Origin: Agapanthus africanus
Lineage: Eukaryota > Streptophyta > Magnoliopsida > Asparagales > Amaryllidaceae
DNA length: 64,000 nt
Assembly: GCA_030015575.1 (NCBI GenBank)
Contig: CM057347.1
Location: forward strand, 511,007,176-511,071,175
Reading direction: 5' to 3'
The position numbers and the translations under genes are program-made. Below the pieces are notes generated by a model that saw nothing but the letters and a program-made list of their open reading frames with translations, made no database searches and was not told the DNA's origin. Below are positions 11,824 through 23,164 of the stretch, piece by piece (position 1 is the first letter of the stretch; every line of letters starts with the position of its first letter).

Positions 11824-12299
11824 GGCTTGAAAAGAAAGAGTCATGATTAGACAGTGGAGTACATTAAGAAAATAGCTCAGGATTCAAGTATAGAGAGATA
11901 TACGGTGGCAGGAACTGAAAAATCAGGATAAAAATGCTGTGATAATGAATAGTATGAATAAGGGAAAGGACAAGAGAATGATACATATATTACGATTCAA
12001 AGTTTTATTGCATTCAACTAAAAGTTCGACGGATACAAGATTTCAAACGGAAATAAATATTTATAAGAGGATGACAACTTTATTACTGAAAGTAGAAAAC
12101 ATGAAAATTCTTCTTTGACTACTAGAACGTTACATTCTCGTCACGTGAGTTGAACCCTGTGCTGGGTCCGCCTTATCCTCGAGGTTCGAATTACGCAATA
12201 ATCATCACTTGGCAGAAGTGGAGAGTGTGGATGAGTCTCCTCCTTGTAGCTCCTTTCTTTTTGGACAACCGTTGATAAGATATTCATTGGATCCGCAAA

Positions 12300-12617
12300 T
12301 CAGACATTTCCTTGAGCGCGGCGACAGTCCCTCTGAAGATGTCCTGGCCTCTTACAGTACCCACAACATGGGGTCTTATGCTGCTTCTGTCGCGGGGAAA
12401 CAAATTGGCGCTTCATCTTCTTCTCTTTTCCTCGTCTAACAGGGATCCCTTTATGATTGGAGACTCCTGCTGGTGCCTGACTCACCTGCCTTCTCAGTCC
12501 TTCAGCTAACAAATCATTCGTTCGCTCCTGCACTTCCTTCAGACCTTGCAGTACACTCAGAATCTCGACGGTCTGAATCTGGGGAGTGAAGATAGATGAA
12601 GAGTCGTTGGAAGACAT
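12300..12617 (-). CDS. Capsid-less Gag-like protein with zinc knuckle, unit 2
   Basis: Second copy of the ORF at 5885-6202, with no visible amino-acid difference. It has the helical N-terminus, basic linker and CX2CX4HX4C knuckle. The start is chosen at the ATG after the pyrimidine tract ending in CAG; an in-frame ATG upstream at 12692 is also open. Confidence 0.75.
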   Translation of the reverse strand: MSSNDSSSIFTPQIQTVEILSVLQGLKEVQERTNDLLAEGLRRQVSQAPAGVSNHKGIPVRRGKEKKMKRQFVSPRQKQHKTPCCGYCKRPGHLQRDCRRAQGNV

Positions 12618-12951
12618 GATCCTGAAACAACAATTTTGAGGATGATATAAGTCACAAGCTATACGAATCAAAATATAATATGGATAGGACAAAGATTCAA
12701 GAATATCAGAGGTGATGAATTTATTATAAGTGGAGAATCAACTGTATGACTTTAAGTCACTTAAACAGAGTACGGTAGTGCAATTGCAACCACGTAACCT
12801 TGCCAAGTCACCCGAAACCCTAGCGAATGGATAGCAGAACACTCAATGTGAATATGGATCAAGGATATCAAGTTTATAATCTAGACTGAGGGATGTCATA
12901 GATTGTCAAGCTCTACACGGAAAACTGCAATCCCAATCGAAATAAAACCTA

Positions 12952-12963
12952 GCTCTGATACCA
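12952..12963 (-). other. Primer-binding site, tRNA-Met type, copy 3
   Basis: Minus strand TGGTATCAGAGC adjacent to LTR copy 3. Confidence 0.9.
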
Positions 12964-12972
12964 ACTAAACCA

Positions 12973-15900
12973 TGTCACGCCCCGCTTCCCAAAATACGGA
13001 ATACGGGGGGTTGATAAGGCCAGCCATGCTCTTACGGTCAAGGAAACATCCTGCCGTAGTCACACTTCGGCTTCTAGCTTTACATGGTAATCAGTAAATA
13101 ATGCGCAGGTAATGAGAAATGCAGTAACTGGAACAAAACAGTATAAAGAACTGACCTGATGAGAAACAAAAGATATAACTCTGGATAGCTAAACAAGATA
13201 TCCGTGATGTGCGTCTAGTCCTGGTCCAGGCTAAATCTTCTCCTCACACTGAGCATGCATACTCAGGTCGTCAGAGCGACACAATAGCAATATATTATAT
13301 ATAAAATCATGTGACAATTCCAACAGTGATAATAGATATATATAACAGTAGATTAATGACAGTATGGGTATGAACATACAGTAATCAATGCAGCGGAACA
13401 GTAAAAGCAGTAGAATGATATGCCACATATGTCAACACAGTAAGTAAGGTATATCAATGCCAGTATCCCTACCAGTCTCTAAGTCTCACTGTACAGGTCA
13501 CTAAGCCTATCGTCAGTCCAAGTGTGAGAGTCAACCACTCGCGAGTGTCCTCCACCCAAGGGTAGAACCCAAGGGCAAGGGACCACGGGCCCAACATGTA
13601 TATCACGGTAATAATCATGTATCCTGTAAATCTCCATATATCTCCCTAAATATATAAGCCGGCATGGGACTCCCGAGATTCTGTTGAACTCACACTCAAA
13701 CTACCCCACACCCCGTGGTCTATATCAAACGCTAACCATAACCCTAAATACCAATCGGTCTGTAACAAGTCTGCGCGAGAACTGGAGGCAGAACCTCCAT
13801 CAAGCACGTCCCGACTAATACCTAAGATAAATGGCAGTGTCTGGTGCCTTATCTGTGACACCCGTGCAAGAGCTTCCATAAGTGTCCCATACCACTTATA
13901 GTCACACGTACACGCGTCCCACAGACGTCGACAATGCAATAGAATAATAAGGTTCACTGATTGTGTACAAGTACGTATCACTTTCACTTATTCACTGATA
14001 CACGAACACTAACGTACTTGCCACAATCATCACTAATACCTAACACTGGGTAATGCACGTTATCACTAGGTTATCAATGCAATGACATGTGTATGATATG
14101 ATGCGTAAACAGTATATAAAGTATGATTAGGGTGTCATGAATCGATAATCTATCACTTACATAATTTATCATAAATCATATGGTTACAATTTAGTGAAAT
14201 GATGAACAGGTAATAATTAGTATGTTCAGTTATCTATCCATCGAATTTAGTTTCATACCAATCAGGTTCCAGGATCACTAATTATAGCCATTTCATTTTA
14301 AGCGTTCACGGCTGGAAATCCGGTTTCAGAATCGGAAGTCCGTTTCGCAACGCATTTTAATCCCAATTAGGATCATATTTTAGCGACGCTACAGTTGAAT
14401 TAAATCTAGGTCTCTCAGTAAAGTTTTCAACGCAATAGACGGATCCTCAATCGCGTCTATACGTCGGGAGATATACACTGTTTAATACTAGTATGTCAAT
14501 TCTGATTCTGTTCTGGACCGTTATACACCCACCTCTATTAAATTTCCGATTAAATAACAAACAATAACGAAACAGAATGGAACCACTTGTATTATATAGA
14601 TAACAGATTCACCTATAATAAACAGCGGAGTTCCGCCACCTACGAGTTAAGGAAACAGGGTGGTGTTCATTACGGGACAGTAAACAATGACTGGAGTCGC
14701 TCTGGACTGCAGTCCAGAGTCGCACTCCGTTCCAATTATTGTCACAGTTTAAGTACAGAAACAATTAGAAATTTACATAGGGTTATAGTTCATCGAGTCG
14801 ACTTCGATTTAAGCCCTCGAACGCAGCATTCCAGCATGTATATAATTTATGGTGATTTTAACGATTTTCAAGTACAAGAAGATTCCAGTTTTACGAGTAA
14901 ACTTGGGGGTAGTCGTTTTAGTCGTTAACGGTCATATTATCCAACGAAATTCACACACTAGAATCACAGCCATACGGGCCAAACTATACCATTTAGTTCC
15001 GTCAAATTAGGTAAGTATCTTCATTGGGAACACACGTCGAACAGATATGGCGCATAATTGATCTAAAATTGTAATAATATGATCTATGCAATTAAAGATT
15101 GTAACGTGAGTATATAGTATGTAAGCAAGTAAAATACTTGCCTGGACACGTCACTGGAATGTACGGTGATGGTAACGTCATGAATGCGCGACGAACGGCG
15201 ACGGCAGTGTCTCGGAATGAGCTTGGGTCGGGTAGGATGCAGCCGAGGCTCGTGGATGTTGGGGCTCGCTGTTGGTAGTTGATATGGAGGGCAGTGGTGT
15301 AGCGGGGAGACGAATTCGCCGTCTAGGGTTTGAGAGGGAGAGGTAGAGGAAGAGATAGATTTTAGAGAGAGAGAGACCAATGAGAGAGTGAGAGAGAGAG
15401 ATAGAGAGTGAGAGTATGAGTGATAGAGAGAAAGATCAGAGAGAGTTAGAGAGAGAGACAAGCAGAGAGAGATGAGAGATAACAAAGAGAGAGAGAAAGA
15501 GGTTGCAGGGGAGATAGAGAGAGCTTGGGAGAGGGGTGAGTTGCAGTGGGAGAGGGGAGATAGAGACGGAGAGAGTGATGGCGATGATGATGATGCGTCG
15601 GCGAGGCGATCCCGGTGAGAGGGGGCTCGCCGGCGAGAACGCAGGTGGGGGTCGCGATGGGTGCAGTGCTCGTCTCGAGCTCGGGTGTGCAGGGGTGGGA
15701 GATGAGGAGGTTGGTGAAGGCGGGGAAGAGTGAGAGAGAACGGTGAGAAGACGAGGGCAATGACGGTGGTCGTTCTCGTCGTCGTCGGCGACGGGGACCG
15801 AGGGTGCTGTGGGTTTGGGAGCGATGGAGAGGAGGAAGAAGGAGAACGAGGGAGAGAGAGAACGAGATGGGGAAGAGGGTGAGTACGAGAGGAGAGGTCG

Positions 15901-16518
15901 AGGCGTGCGTCGTGGGGGTAACGCGCGCGAGCATGGGCGGAGGAGTCGGCGGAGAATACGGATCGCGAGCGAGGAAGGCGGTGAGCGGGAAAGTTATAGC
16001 CGTTGGAGGAAGATGGGTTTGGGTGCGGGCCGGGTCGGGTTAGCAAGTGTGGGCTGAAGGGAGTGGGCCGGGAATAAATAAAAAGAATTTGTGAGGAAAA
16101 ATGAAATGAGGGCCGGGCCGGTGGAGAGAAAATAATTCCAATGTGAAAAATAAGCGGGCCGGGGTTTTTAAAAGAGATTAAGTTTATGAAAAATCTGAGG
16201 GGATTTATGCTGGGCCGGATTTAGAGTAAAAGAAATTAAGTTTAAGTTAAAAAGAATGGGCTGGACTGGGCTGAGGTAAATGAAGAGGAAAATGGTGGGA
16301 AAAAGAGTGTGGGCTGCTGGGGGAAAAATTGGGCTGGGATTTGAATGAATAAATTGAAGAGTTTGGGTTTAATTGATAAAAGAAAAATGGGGTTTAGAAT
16401 AAAATTATATATAAAATAAATAAAATTATAAATAAAATAAATAAAATTATAAATAAAGTAAATAGAATTATAAAGTAACAAAATACAGATTTTGGTATAA
16501 AAGGGGCTGGGTATTACA
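12973..16518 (-). mobile_element. Long terminal repeat, array copy 3 (outer 5' LTR)
   Basis: This is the rightmost LTR and so the 5' LTR of the minus-strand array. Its outer end is ...GGGTATTACA (minus strand TGTAATACCC) rather than the TATTATATCA of the two inner LTRs. Around the GA tract and in the GC-rich segment 15580-15950 it is more diverged from copies 1 and 2 than they are from each other. The right flank is Tat1 gag coding sequence. The left end of the array is outside the window, so a target-site duplication cannot be tested. Confidence 0.85.
14700..14719. repeat. Perfect 20-bp palindrome, LTR copy 3
   Basis: Same palindrome as at 1869-1888 and 8285-8304. Confidence 0.9.
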
Positions 16519-16592
16519 TCTCTCATTCATCGCTAGACAGTGAAGAAGCGCCCTGCACAGAAAGACTGGGGGCAGAGCCTGAGCCGGAACTT

Positions 16593-16801
16593 GTGTGGCT
16601 GTCAGACGAGATGATCGACGCCTTTCTGAATGAGATTCGTCTAAAAAGTAAAACCGATCGGGAGCGTGAGATGGCCATATCGGAAGGAGCCAAACGCCAA
16701 CGACTAGACGAAAGAGTCGAAGCACTCCCGCCAAATCAAAAGACATCCGATGTGGATAAAAACGGATTCAAGCGGGGAAAAGGTTTGCTAAAGCCATATC
16801 A
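16593..16801 (+). pseudogene. Tat1 gag, segment before the first zinc-knuckle-like motif
   Basis: This frame encodes a charged helical segment (AFLNEIRLKSKTDREREM), followed by a KPYQWGWSYRPRK stretch slightly further downstream, and is open to 16970. The knuckle-like motif that should follow lies in the frame starting at 16802, so there is a frameshift at about 16.80-16.83 kb. The segment resembles the one at the start of the large pol ORF (NKLIREAGQKVRDDHNREM). It is the C-terminal part of Gag; the capsid domain is not in the window. Confidence 0.6.
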
Positions 16802-17956
16802 ATGGGGATGGAGCTACCGCCCTCGGAAGAAAACACTCTCGGTGGAGCAGAGATGCATCCTAATTACTGCTCATTTCATCGAAAGATCTCACACCCCACC
16901 GAGGAGTGTGACGCTTTTAAAAGATTGTGGAAGGGATATGTTGCTCACCGGCAACATTTTAAATGGATGAAACGCAAAACTCGTCAGGAGCAGAGAAGTA
17001 CGACCAAGGAGCACAAGAAAACTACCGGCAGCTGTCACACGGTCAATGCCAGAGGATCACAGGTTCTCACCTTTGGGAGCGACACTGACGAAGAAATAGC
17101 TCTTGGCCCTCTCTTTAAAGAATCCATCTCAGGGAAAGAGGAAGAATCAGAGGCCTGCGAAAATATTCAATTGCGCAATCGTACGCTTCCAGAAAAGAAT
17201 CTCGGACCCGCAACTAGAAAAGATAAGGGAAAGGAAAAGGTCGCTGAGGATATCGCTTTAGATGACCAAGTCATGAAAGAGCTGACTGCCAAGGACCCGC
17301 CAAAGAAGAGTAAGGTGGACTACAACATCCTAGCGCACCTGAGGAAGCCACCCTCTCAGCTCAGCATTATCGACGTCCTCTTATTATCAAAAGAAGCGAG
17401 AGATTCATTAATCAAGGCGCTACAAGAGCCCGAGCAATTCCAAGCCTTCCTCGCCGAAGATAGGATGAAGGATGAACCGGAAGAAGTGCACACAGCTGAT
17501 GTCACATTCGGTGATGAGGACCTTCTCCTTGGGACGTGCGACCACAACCATCCCCTATATGTCTCTGGATACTGCCACGATATCAAGATAGGTAAAATCC
17601 TGGTTGATAATGGATCCTCCATCAATCTCCTCAATGTTCGGGTGTTGAAGGAAATCTGCATGAGCGTTCAGCACCTCGCTCGTGATAAAATTACCATCTC
17701 CGGTTTCGATTCTCAGTCATCATGGACCCTTGGGTCTGCAATACTGACGCTGCGCTTCGGGCTGCTTGTCATAGACATTAAATTTCATGCCATTGATGCC
17801 AAGACATGCTACAACGCTTTGCTCGGTCGTCCTTGGTTACACGAGTACAACATCATCCTTTCTACACAACATCAGTGTATGAAGTATTTCAAGGATGGTC
17901 TTGAGTATACCGAAAAAATCGGACCCCTCGTTTTGCGCCCCGGACAGGAGAGCTGA
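16802..17956 (+). pseudogene. Tat1 gag-pro: CHHC knuckle and aspartic protease
   Basis: 384 codons. Cys23, His26, His31 and Cys36 form CX2HX4HX4C (YCSFHRKISHPTEEC), a variant of the retroviral zinc knuckle with His in place of the second Cys. A charged linker follows, then a retropepsin-like domain with catalytic triplet Asp269-Asn-Gly (ILVDNGSSINLL, GAT at 17606) and the C-terminal LLGRPWLH motif. The protease would cut the polyprotein during particle maturation. Most relatives have Asp-Gly-Gly or Asp-Ser-Gly, so the Asn may be a lesion. The frame ends at 17956, and the next domain continues one base out of frame near 17945-17950. Confidence 0.75.
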
Positions 17957-17967
17957 ATCCATTCTCC

Positions 17968-18387
17968 GTGAATGAATTCGGCAAGTACGAAGATGCAAAA
18001 TACTTCTTGCTAGATTTCGAGGACACAGAGAGGTGTCACAAATCGGAGAACAAAGCTATCACCACCATTCCCGTCTTCGGAAGCGACACTGAAGAAGAGG
18101 AAGAGATAGTTTATTCAGGCCTACCCCAGCACAACAAGCCAGGACCGTCCGCTCCCATGTTGATCTTTGGCAGCGATTCGGAAGATGAAGTCCATGCTAT
18201 ATTCTCTGCTTGGCCTCCAATACAAACATTCGCTGACGAAGAGCAAAGTCTGCAAGTCGCCATGGTTCCACTTAAACATCATAGAGAACTGGACGCGCTT
18301 GATACCTACAGTTTAGAAGAGCTGCAGACGTTCTATGTCCCTCCCAGGCGAAAAGGCGATTCTATTCTACCGCTCCGGGGAAACTAA
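17968..18387 (+). pseudogene. Tat1 protease-RT linker
   Basis: 139 codons, frame-shifted relative to the protease ORF, with the coding sense continuing as NPFSVNEFGKYEDAKYF. It is acidic, with two GSDxEEE/GSDSEDE clusters, and ends with a YSLEELQTFYVPPRRKGD-like segment typical of the linker before RT in Tat elements. No enzymatic motif is present. Confidence 0.6.
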
Positions 18388-18733
18388 AGTGGAGAAAGAA
18401 ATCTAGCACGGTGCGGATCCTACACTTGACAGACTCCAGCCCATCCGTCTATCCAGATATTATACGGACGGACTAAGAATACTTTTGAGGTGCCAAGGTG
18501 TGCCCCTTAAGCAAACTTCTCGGAAAGCCAAGTTCTATGACAGGATCTGGAACGTTCCCGGGACTCAGCGCAAATTGCCTAACGGGAGAATGGAAACAAT
18601 CGGGCTTGGATATGCTCGGTCCAAGAAACGGTAGCTACTCCGCGACTGCTGCGTCGTACGTGAATTCAATGAAGAGGGAGATGCTCAATAGGAGTATGCT
18701 AACCCTGAACCAAAAAGAGTTCCTGAAGCAAAA
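18388..18733 (+). pseudogene. Degraded coding linker between protease and RT ORFs
   Basis: No single frame is open. Between about 18509 and 18634 one frame reads a plausible peptide (KAKFYDRIWNVPGTQ, then ETIGLGYARSKKR), and upstream of 18734 the pol frame continues after a TAG. Ogre-type Tat elements are known to carry an intron between protease and RT, so part of this stretch could once have been intronic. I see no clear GT-AG pair and read it as a decayed linker. Confidence 0.5.
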
Positions 18734-21700
18734 ATGCCCAGTCCGTCGTTCGAAAAACAAATGAACAAGCTTATAAGGGAAGCTGGTCAAAAAGTTCGAG
18801 ACGACCATAACCGCGAAATGGCAATCTACGAGAAAGCTAGGACGCAATGCCTCCTCCAACAGGTTGTGAAAGACGGAAATGTTTCTCCCTGTCAACCTGT
18901 TGTAAAAAAGGCCCGACGCAGAGGCAGAAACAAGTCAAAAAGCGGAAAAGGCGTTCAGCAACGGCAAAGCGGGACCAAGAAGCCACGCAGTCGGGAATCG
19001 AACGGTCCGGACTTGTCCCTTGTGAAGAAGATGAGTCGAGCATACTCTTTTCCCCAGGACAAAACAAAGAAGATACTTGACCTCGCTATAAGGCATCAGA
19101 TGATTACACTGTCGGAATCTAAATACCCCGAGCAAGCAGGCGACGTCTCTCATCCGGACTATTGCTCTTATCACCGAGTAATAGGACATCCTCTCGAAGA
19201 TTGCTTCACCTTCAAGAATTGGGTCGAAGATCAGTATCAGCTCGGCAAGTTCGCTCTGTCTAACAGCTGGAGGGTAACGCCGCCACAAAAGCACGAACCA
19301 AAAGCCGCGCATACAACAAGGATAGACCCAGACCTACATCGGTCCTGGAAGCGTACTCGTACTTGTCATATGATAACGATATCAAAAGAAGAGCCCGAGG
19401 ATATGGATGACCTCCCCTGGAGCTTCGAAAACAATGATGACGAGGTGATCTCAGAATTCCCGCCGGCACCGAAAGAGCTGGAAGATGGAATCCATACCAC
19501 TGCAGATGAGCTCAAGAAAATTGAGCTGGGGACGACAAGCGACCCACGGCCAACATTCGTCAGCGAGCTGCTATCTGAAAAGAGGGTGGCTACGCTAAAG
19601 GATGTGCTCATGCAGCATAAAGATTGCTTCGCATGGAACTATTCCGAAATGCCAGGATTAGATCCAGAGATCGCGGTCCATAAACTAACGATATCCCCGG
19701 ACATCAAGCCAATCAAACAAGCACCAAGAAGAATGCGGCTCGAGCTTGAGATGAGCATCAACGCCGAGGTCAGGAAGCTGATTGACTCTGGCTTCATCCA
19801 AGAAGTTCAGTATCCTGACTGGATCGCCAACATCGTCCCGGTGATGAAGAAAAATGGGACAGTATGCATATGCGTGGATTTCCGGGATCTCAATAAAGCC
19901 TGCCCGAAGGATGATTTCCCAGTACCGGTGACGGAGCTGATGATAGATAACACGTCTACTCACGAGGTTTTCTTCTTCATGGACGGCTCATCGGGATATA
20001 ATCAAATAAAGATGCATCCCGAAGATCAGAAGCACACCGCTTTCCGAACCCCTTTGGGTATATTCTGCTACAAGGTGATGCCCTTCGGTCTAAAGAACAC
20101 CGGTGCCACCTATCAGAGGGCCATGACGAAAATCTTTGATGACCTCATACATGAAATCGTTGAATGTTATATCAACGACCTCGTGGTGAAAAGCAAATCA
20201 TACGAGGAGCATCTTGAGCATCTGAAGATCGTATTTCAACGCCTTCGGCAATACAACTTGAAGATGAATCCACTCAAATGCGCGTTCGGAGTTTCCTCGG
20301 GCAAATTCCTAGGATTCATCGTCCGATACCGAGGCATTGAGATAGATCCGTCCAAGATCAAGGCGATCATGGAAATGCCCCCGCCAAGGACCCTTAAGCA
20401 ATTGCGGTCTCTCCAAGGGAAGCTCACGTACATCCGGCGATTTATAGCCAACCTTTCAGGCAAGTGCCGTCCTTATAGTCACCTGATGAAGAAGGGAACC
20501 CCTTTCGTTTGGGATCACAAATGCCAGAGCACACTAGACGAAATCAAGCAATACTTGCAGAATCCACCAGTGTTGGCTGCTCCGGTCAAGGGAAAGCCTC
20601 TCATTCTTTATACAACCGCCCTCGAAGGTTCCTTAGGCACACTATGGGCACAAGAGAATGACCAAGGGAAAGAAAGAGCTCTCTATTACTTAAGTCGAGT
20701 TCTCCTGGGGGCAGAAAGCAACTACTCCTCCATCGAAAAACACTGCCTGGCGTTGATCTTCGCAATAACAAAACTCAGGCACTATGCATTGGCACATGAA
20801 GTCCGTCTCAGTTCGAAGGTGGACCCCCTTAAATATTTAATGTTGAAGGCCATATTGACAGGAAGATTCGCTAAATGGGCCTTGCTCTTAATGGAGTTTT
20901 CGATAACCTACCAGCCTCTCAAGGCAGTGAAAGGCCAGGCTATCGCCGACTTCCTCGCTAAACATCCAATACCGGCCGATTCCCCTTTGAATTGCGAACT
21001 TCCAGACGAATATGCGTTTGATGCAATCGACGGTAGTGATACCCGATGGGAACTTTACTTCGATGGAGCCTCTTCCATGAAGAAGCGCAAACAGAACGCA
21101 CCTATAATCAAATCAGGGGTAGGCCTTATCTTCGTGACCCCACAAGGAGGTATAATGCGCTTCGCCTTCTCCTTGACAGAGCCGAGGATGAACAACGAAG
21201 CCGAGCACAAAGCTTTGATAGCAGGCCTTGAGATCACCATCGACATGGGAATTGAGAACCTCCTCATATACGGAGACTCCCTACTGGTCGTTAGTCAAGT
21301 AAACGGCGACTACCAGACGTGCAAGCCAGAGCTGGTGAAGTATGGCGAGAGAGAACAGCGAATGCTGACTCAAATTCCCTCCTACACCTTGGAAAGCATA
21401 CCGTATGCGGAAAATAGCAAGGTGGACGTATTAGCCAAGCTCGCTAAAGAACTGGCTGATGAGAACCTCGCTGACGTCAGAATCGTGGTACAAAGCCGTC
21501 GGGTGCTTACCCCCACAGAAATATCTCCGGAATCATCCGAAGAAAAGGGACTGACTGGGCAGATGGCTCTGCAAATAAAAGACCAAGAAATGGTTGAGGA
21601 CTGGAGAGAAGTCTTTGTAGACTACTTCAAATCCCGTCGAACGCCTGAAGATGCGTCCTCAAAACATCAGCTCATGAAGCGAGCCCTATCTTTCACCTTC

Positions 21701-22852
21701 GTCAATGATACTCTGTACAAGAGGTCGTTTGATTCTCTGTGGTTGAGATGCCTGGGACCTGAAGAAGCGAAAAGAGTCGTCCAAGAAGTTCACGACGGAC
21801 TCTGCAGTTCTCACCAAGCAGGCCCGAAGATGAAGTTGAAGATTAAATGGATGGGCTACTATTGACCCACGATGATTCAGGACTGTCTCGAGTATGCGAA
21901 GCAATGCCACTCGTGCCAGGTTCATGGGGATTTTATCCATCAGCACCCAAATCCTCTACATCCAACGGTGGCCAGCTGGCCGTTCGAAATGTGGGGGACT
22001 GACATAATCGGCCCCATCGAACCAGCATCGTCCAGGAGACATCGATTCATTTTGGCGATGACTGATTACTTCTCCAAATGGGCCGAAGCAGTACCGCTGA
22101 GGGAAGTGAAGACGGAGAATATCCTCCATTTCTTCAAGACGCACGTCATTTATCGGTTTGGAACTCCGCGACGGATCATCTCCGATAACGGGCCAGCCTA
22201 CAAAAGCCACAAGATCAGCCGCTTCGCACAACAGCACAACATAGACTGGAGATACTCCTCAGTTTATAATCCCCGAGCTAACGGTCTAGCTGAGGCTTTC
22301 AATAAGACCTTGACGAAGATCGTAAAGAAGACGGTGTCCCGAAATAAGAAGGACTGGCACGAGAGACTGCAAGAAGCTCTCTGGGCGTATCGAACTACGT
22401 TCAAAACGGCCACAAACACAACGCCGTACGCGTTGGTATTCGGTACAGAAGCAGTACTCCCCCTCGAAATAGAGTTACATTCTCTACGAGTGGCAGTCCA
22501 CTACGAGCTGACGGACGAAGAAAATGCTCACCTTCGGCTTGAGGAGCTTGATGCCCTTGATGAAACCCAGCTCATAGCGCAACAAAATATGGAGGCTTAT
22601 AAAGCAAAGATGGCACGCTCATATGAAAGATTGATCAGGCCGAGGACATTCCGCCAAGGTGAACTCGTGTTAGTGGTCAAAAGACCTATGATCCCCAATC
22701 GCGCCAAGCGGGGAAAATTCGAGCCGAACTATGAAGGCCCGTACATCATAGACAAAGTCTACCAGGGTGGAGCATATCTACTCATGGACATGCATGGTGA
22801 AAGACCTTTCAGGCCAATAAACGGTCGCTTCTTGAAGAAATACTACGCTTGA
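18734..22852 (+). pseudogene. Tat1 pol: RT, RNase H, archaeal-type RNase H, integrase
   Basis: One frame interrupted by a TGA at 21863-21865: 1043 codons, then 326 more from the ATG at 21872. Domains: second CHHC knuckle (C144, H147, H152, C157); RT at about 280-560 (VCVDFRDLNKACPKDDFP-like core, FMDGSSGYNQI, MPFGLKN, then YIND at 479-482 where YVDD/YIDD is expected, so the first catalytic Asp is Asn; GAC to AAC at 20174); RNase H at about 610-740; archaeal-type RNase H at about 770-900 with Asp777 (YFDGASS), the NNEAEHKAL Glu, YGDS and NSKVDVLAKLA; integrase with zinc finger HX..H/CX2C spanning the stop, then Asp44, Asp105 and Glu141 of the second part (D-D-35-E). The C-terminus ends in INGRFLKKYYA. 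RT should be dead and integrase is cut off by the stop. In relatives the residue at the stop is a Trp in a YYWP motif. Confidence 0.92.
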
Positions 22853-22951
22853 CGAATCATGGCCTAGGTCAATGATAGATGACGACGACTCTGTCCACTC
22901 GCTATCTTCCTAAGCCCAAACTCTATTAGTAGCAACCGGCTTACTTTGCAA

Positions 22952-23108
22952 CGAACCGAAACATCCTTAAACTAACAACGGACCGAAACGTCCTTAAACT
23001 AACAACGGACCGAAATGTCCTTAAACTAACAACGGACCGAAACGTCCTTAAACTAACGATGAACCACTATGTCCTAAAACTAGCTGTTGACCGAGATGTC
23101 GATAAACT
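22952..23108 (+). repeat. GGAC-cgaaac-GTCC short-hairpin tandem repeat, Tat1
   Basis: About six units of 25-27 bp of the type acaacGGACcgaaacGTCCttaaacta begin 100 bp after integrase. Each contains a 4-bp inverted repeat GGAC/GTCC around a 6-nt loop; degenerate units at the end carry GAACC, TTGACC or GATGTC. Related units recur at 53990-54260, 57725-58110 and 63920-64000. Confidence 0.8.
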
Positions 23109-23164
23109 ACGGTGGATTGCGTCATCCCAAAACCGATACAAAAAAAAGAATAAAAAAATAAAAA

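Larger units (their letters stand above)
10117..12972 (-). mobile_element. Internal region of array unit 2, no pol
   Basis: Near-identical to 3701-6557 and one base shorter. It contains the same acidic ORF and Gag-like ORF and no pol. The stretch 10142-11352 has no convincing ORF. Confidence 0.85.
1..16518 (-). repeat. Head-to-tail array of a 6.4-kb LTR-plus-internal retrotransposon unit
   Basis: The sequence starting at 1 recurs at about 6417 and 12832, giving a period of 6415-6416 bp. Each unit read on the minus strand is LTR, tRNA-Met-type primer-binding site, short internal region, polypurine tract, next LTR. The window has three LTRs and two complete internal regions plus a 141-bp piece of another, so the array continues to the left. 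Copies differ only by scattered single-base changes and short indels, mostly in the GA-rich tract, so the array is young. Unequal crossing-over between LTRs is the usual way such LTR-internal-LTR-internal-LTR arrays form. Its right end joins Tat1 gag at 16518/16519. Confidence 0.9.

Noticed and set aside
1-16518. Array as a pure assembly duplication
   Set aside because: Units differ by scattered substitutions and indels, and the outer LTR end differs, which argues for real copies. Long reads would settle it.
18388-18733. Ogre-type intron between protease and RT
   Set aside because: Ogre elements have one about here, but I could not find a convincing GT-AG pair that restores the frame, and coding remnants are visible in the stretch.
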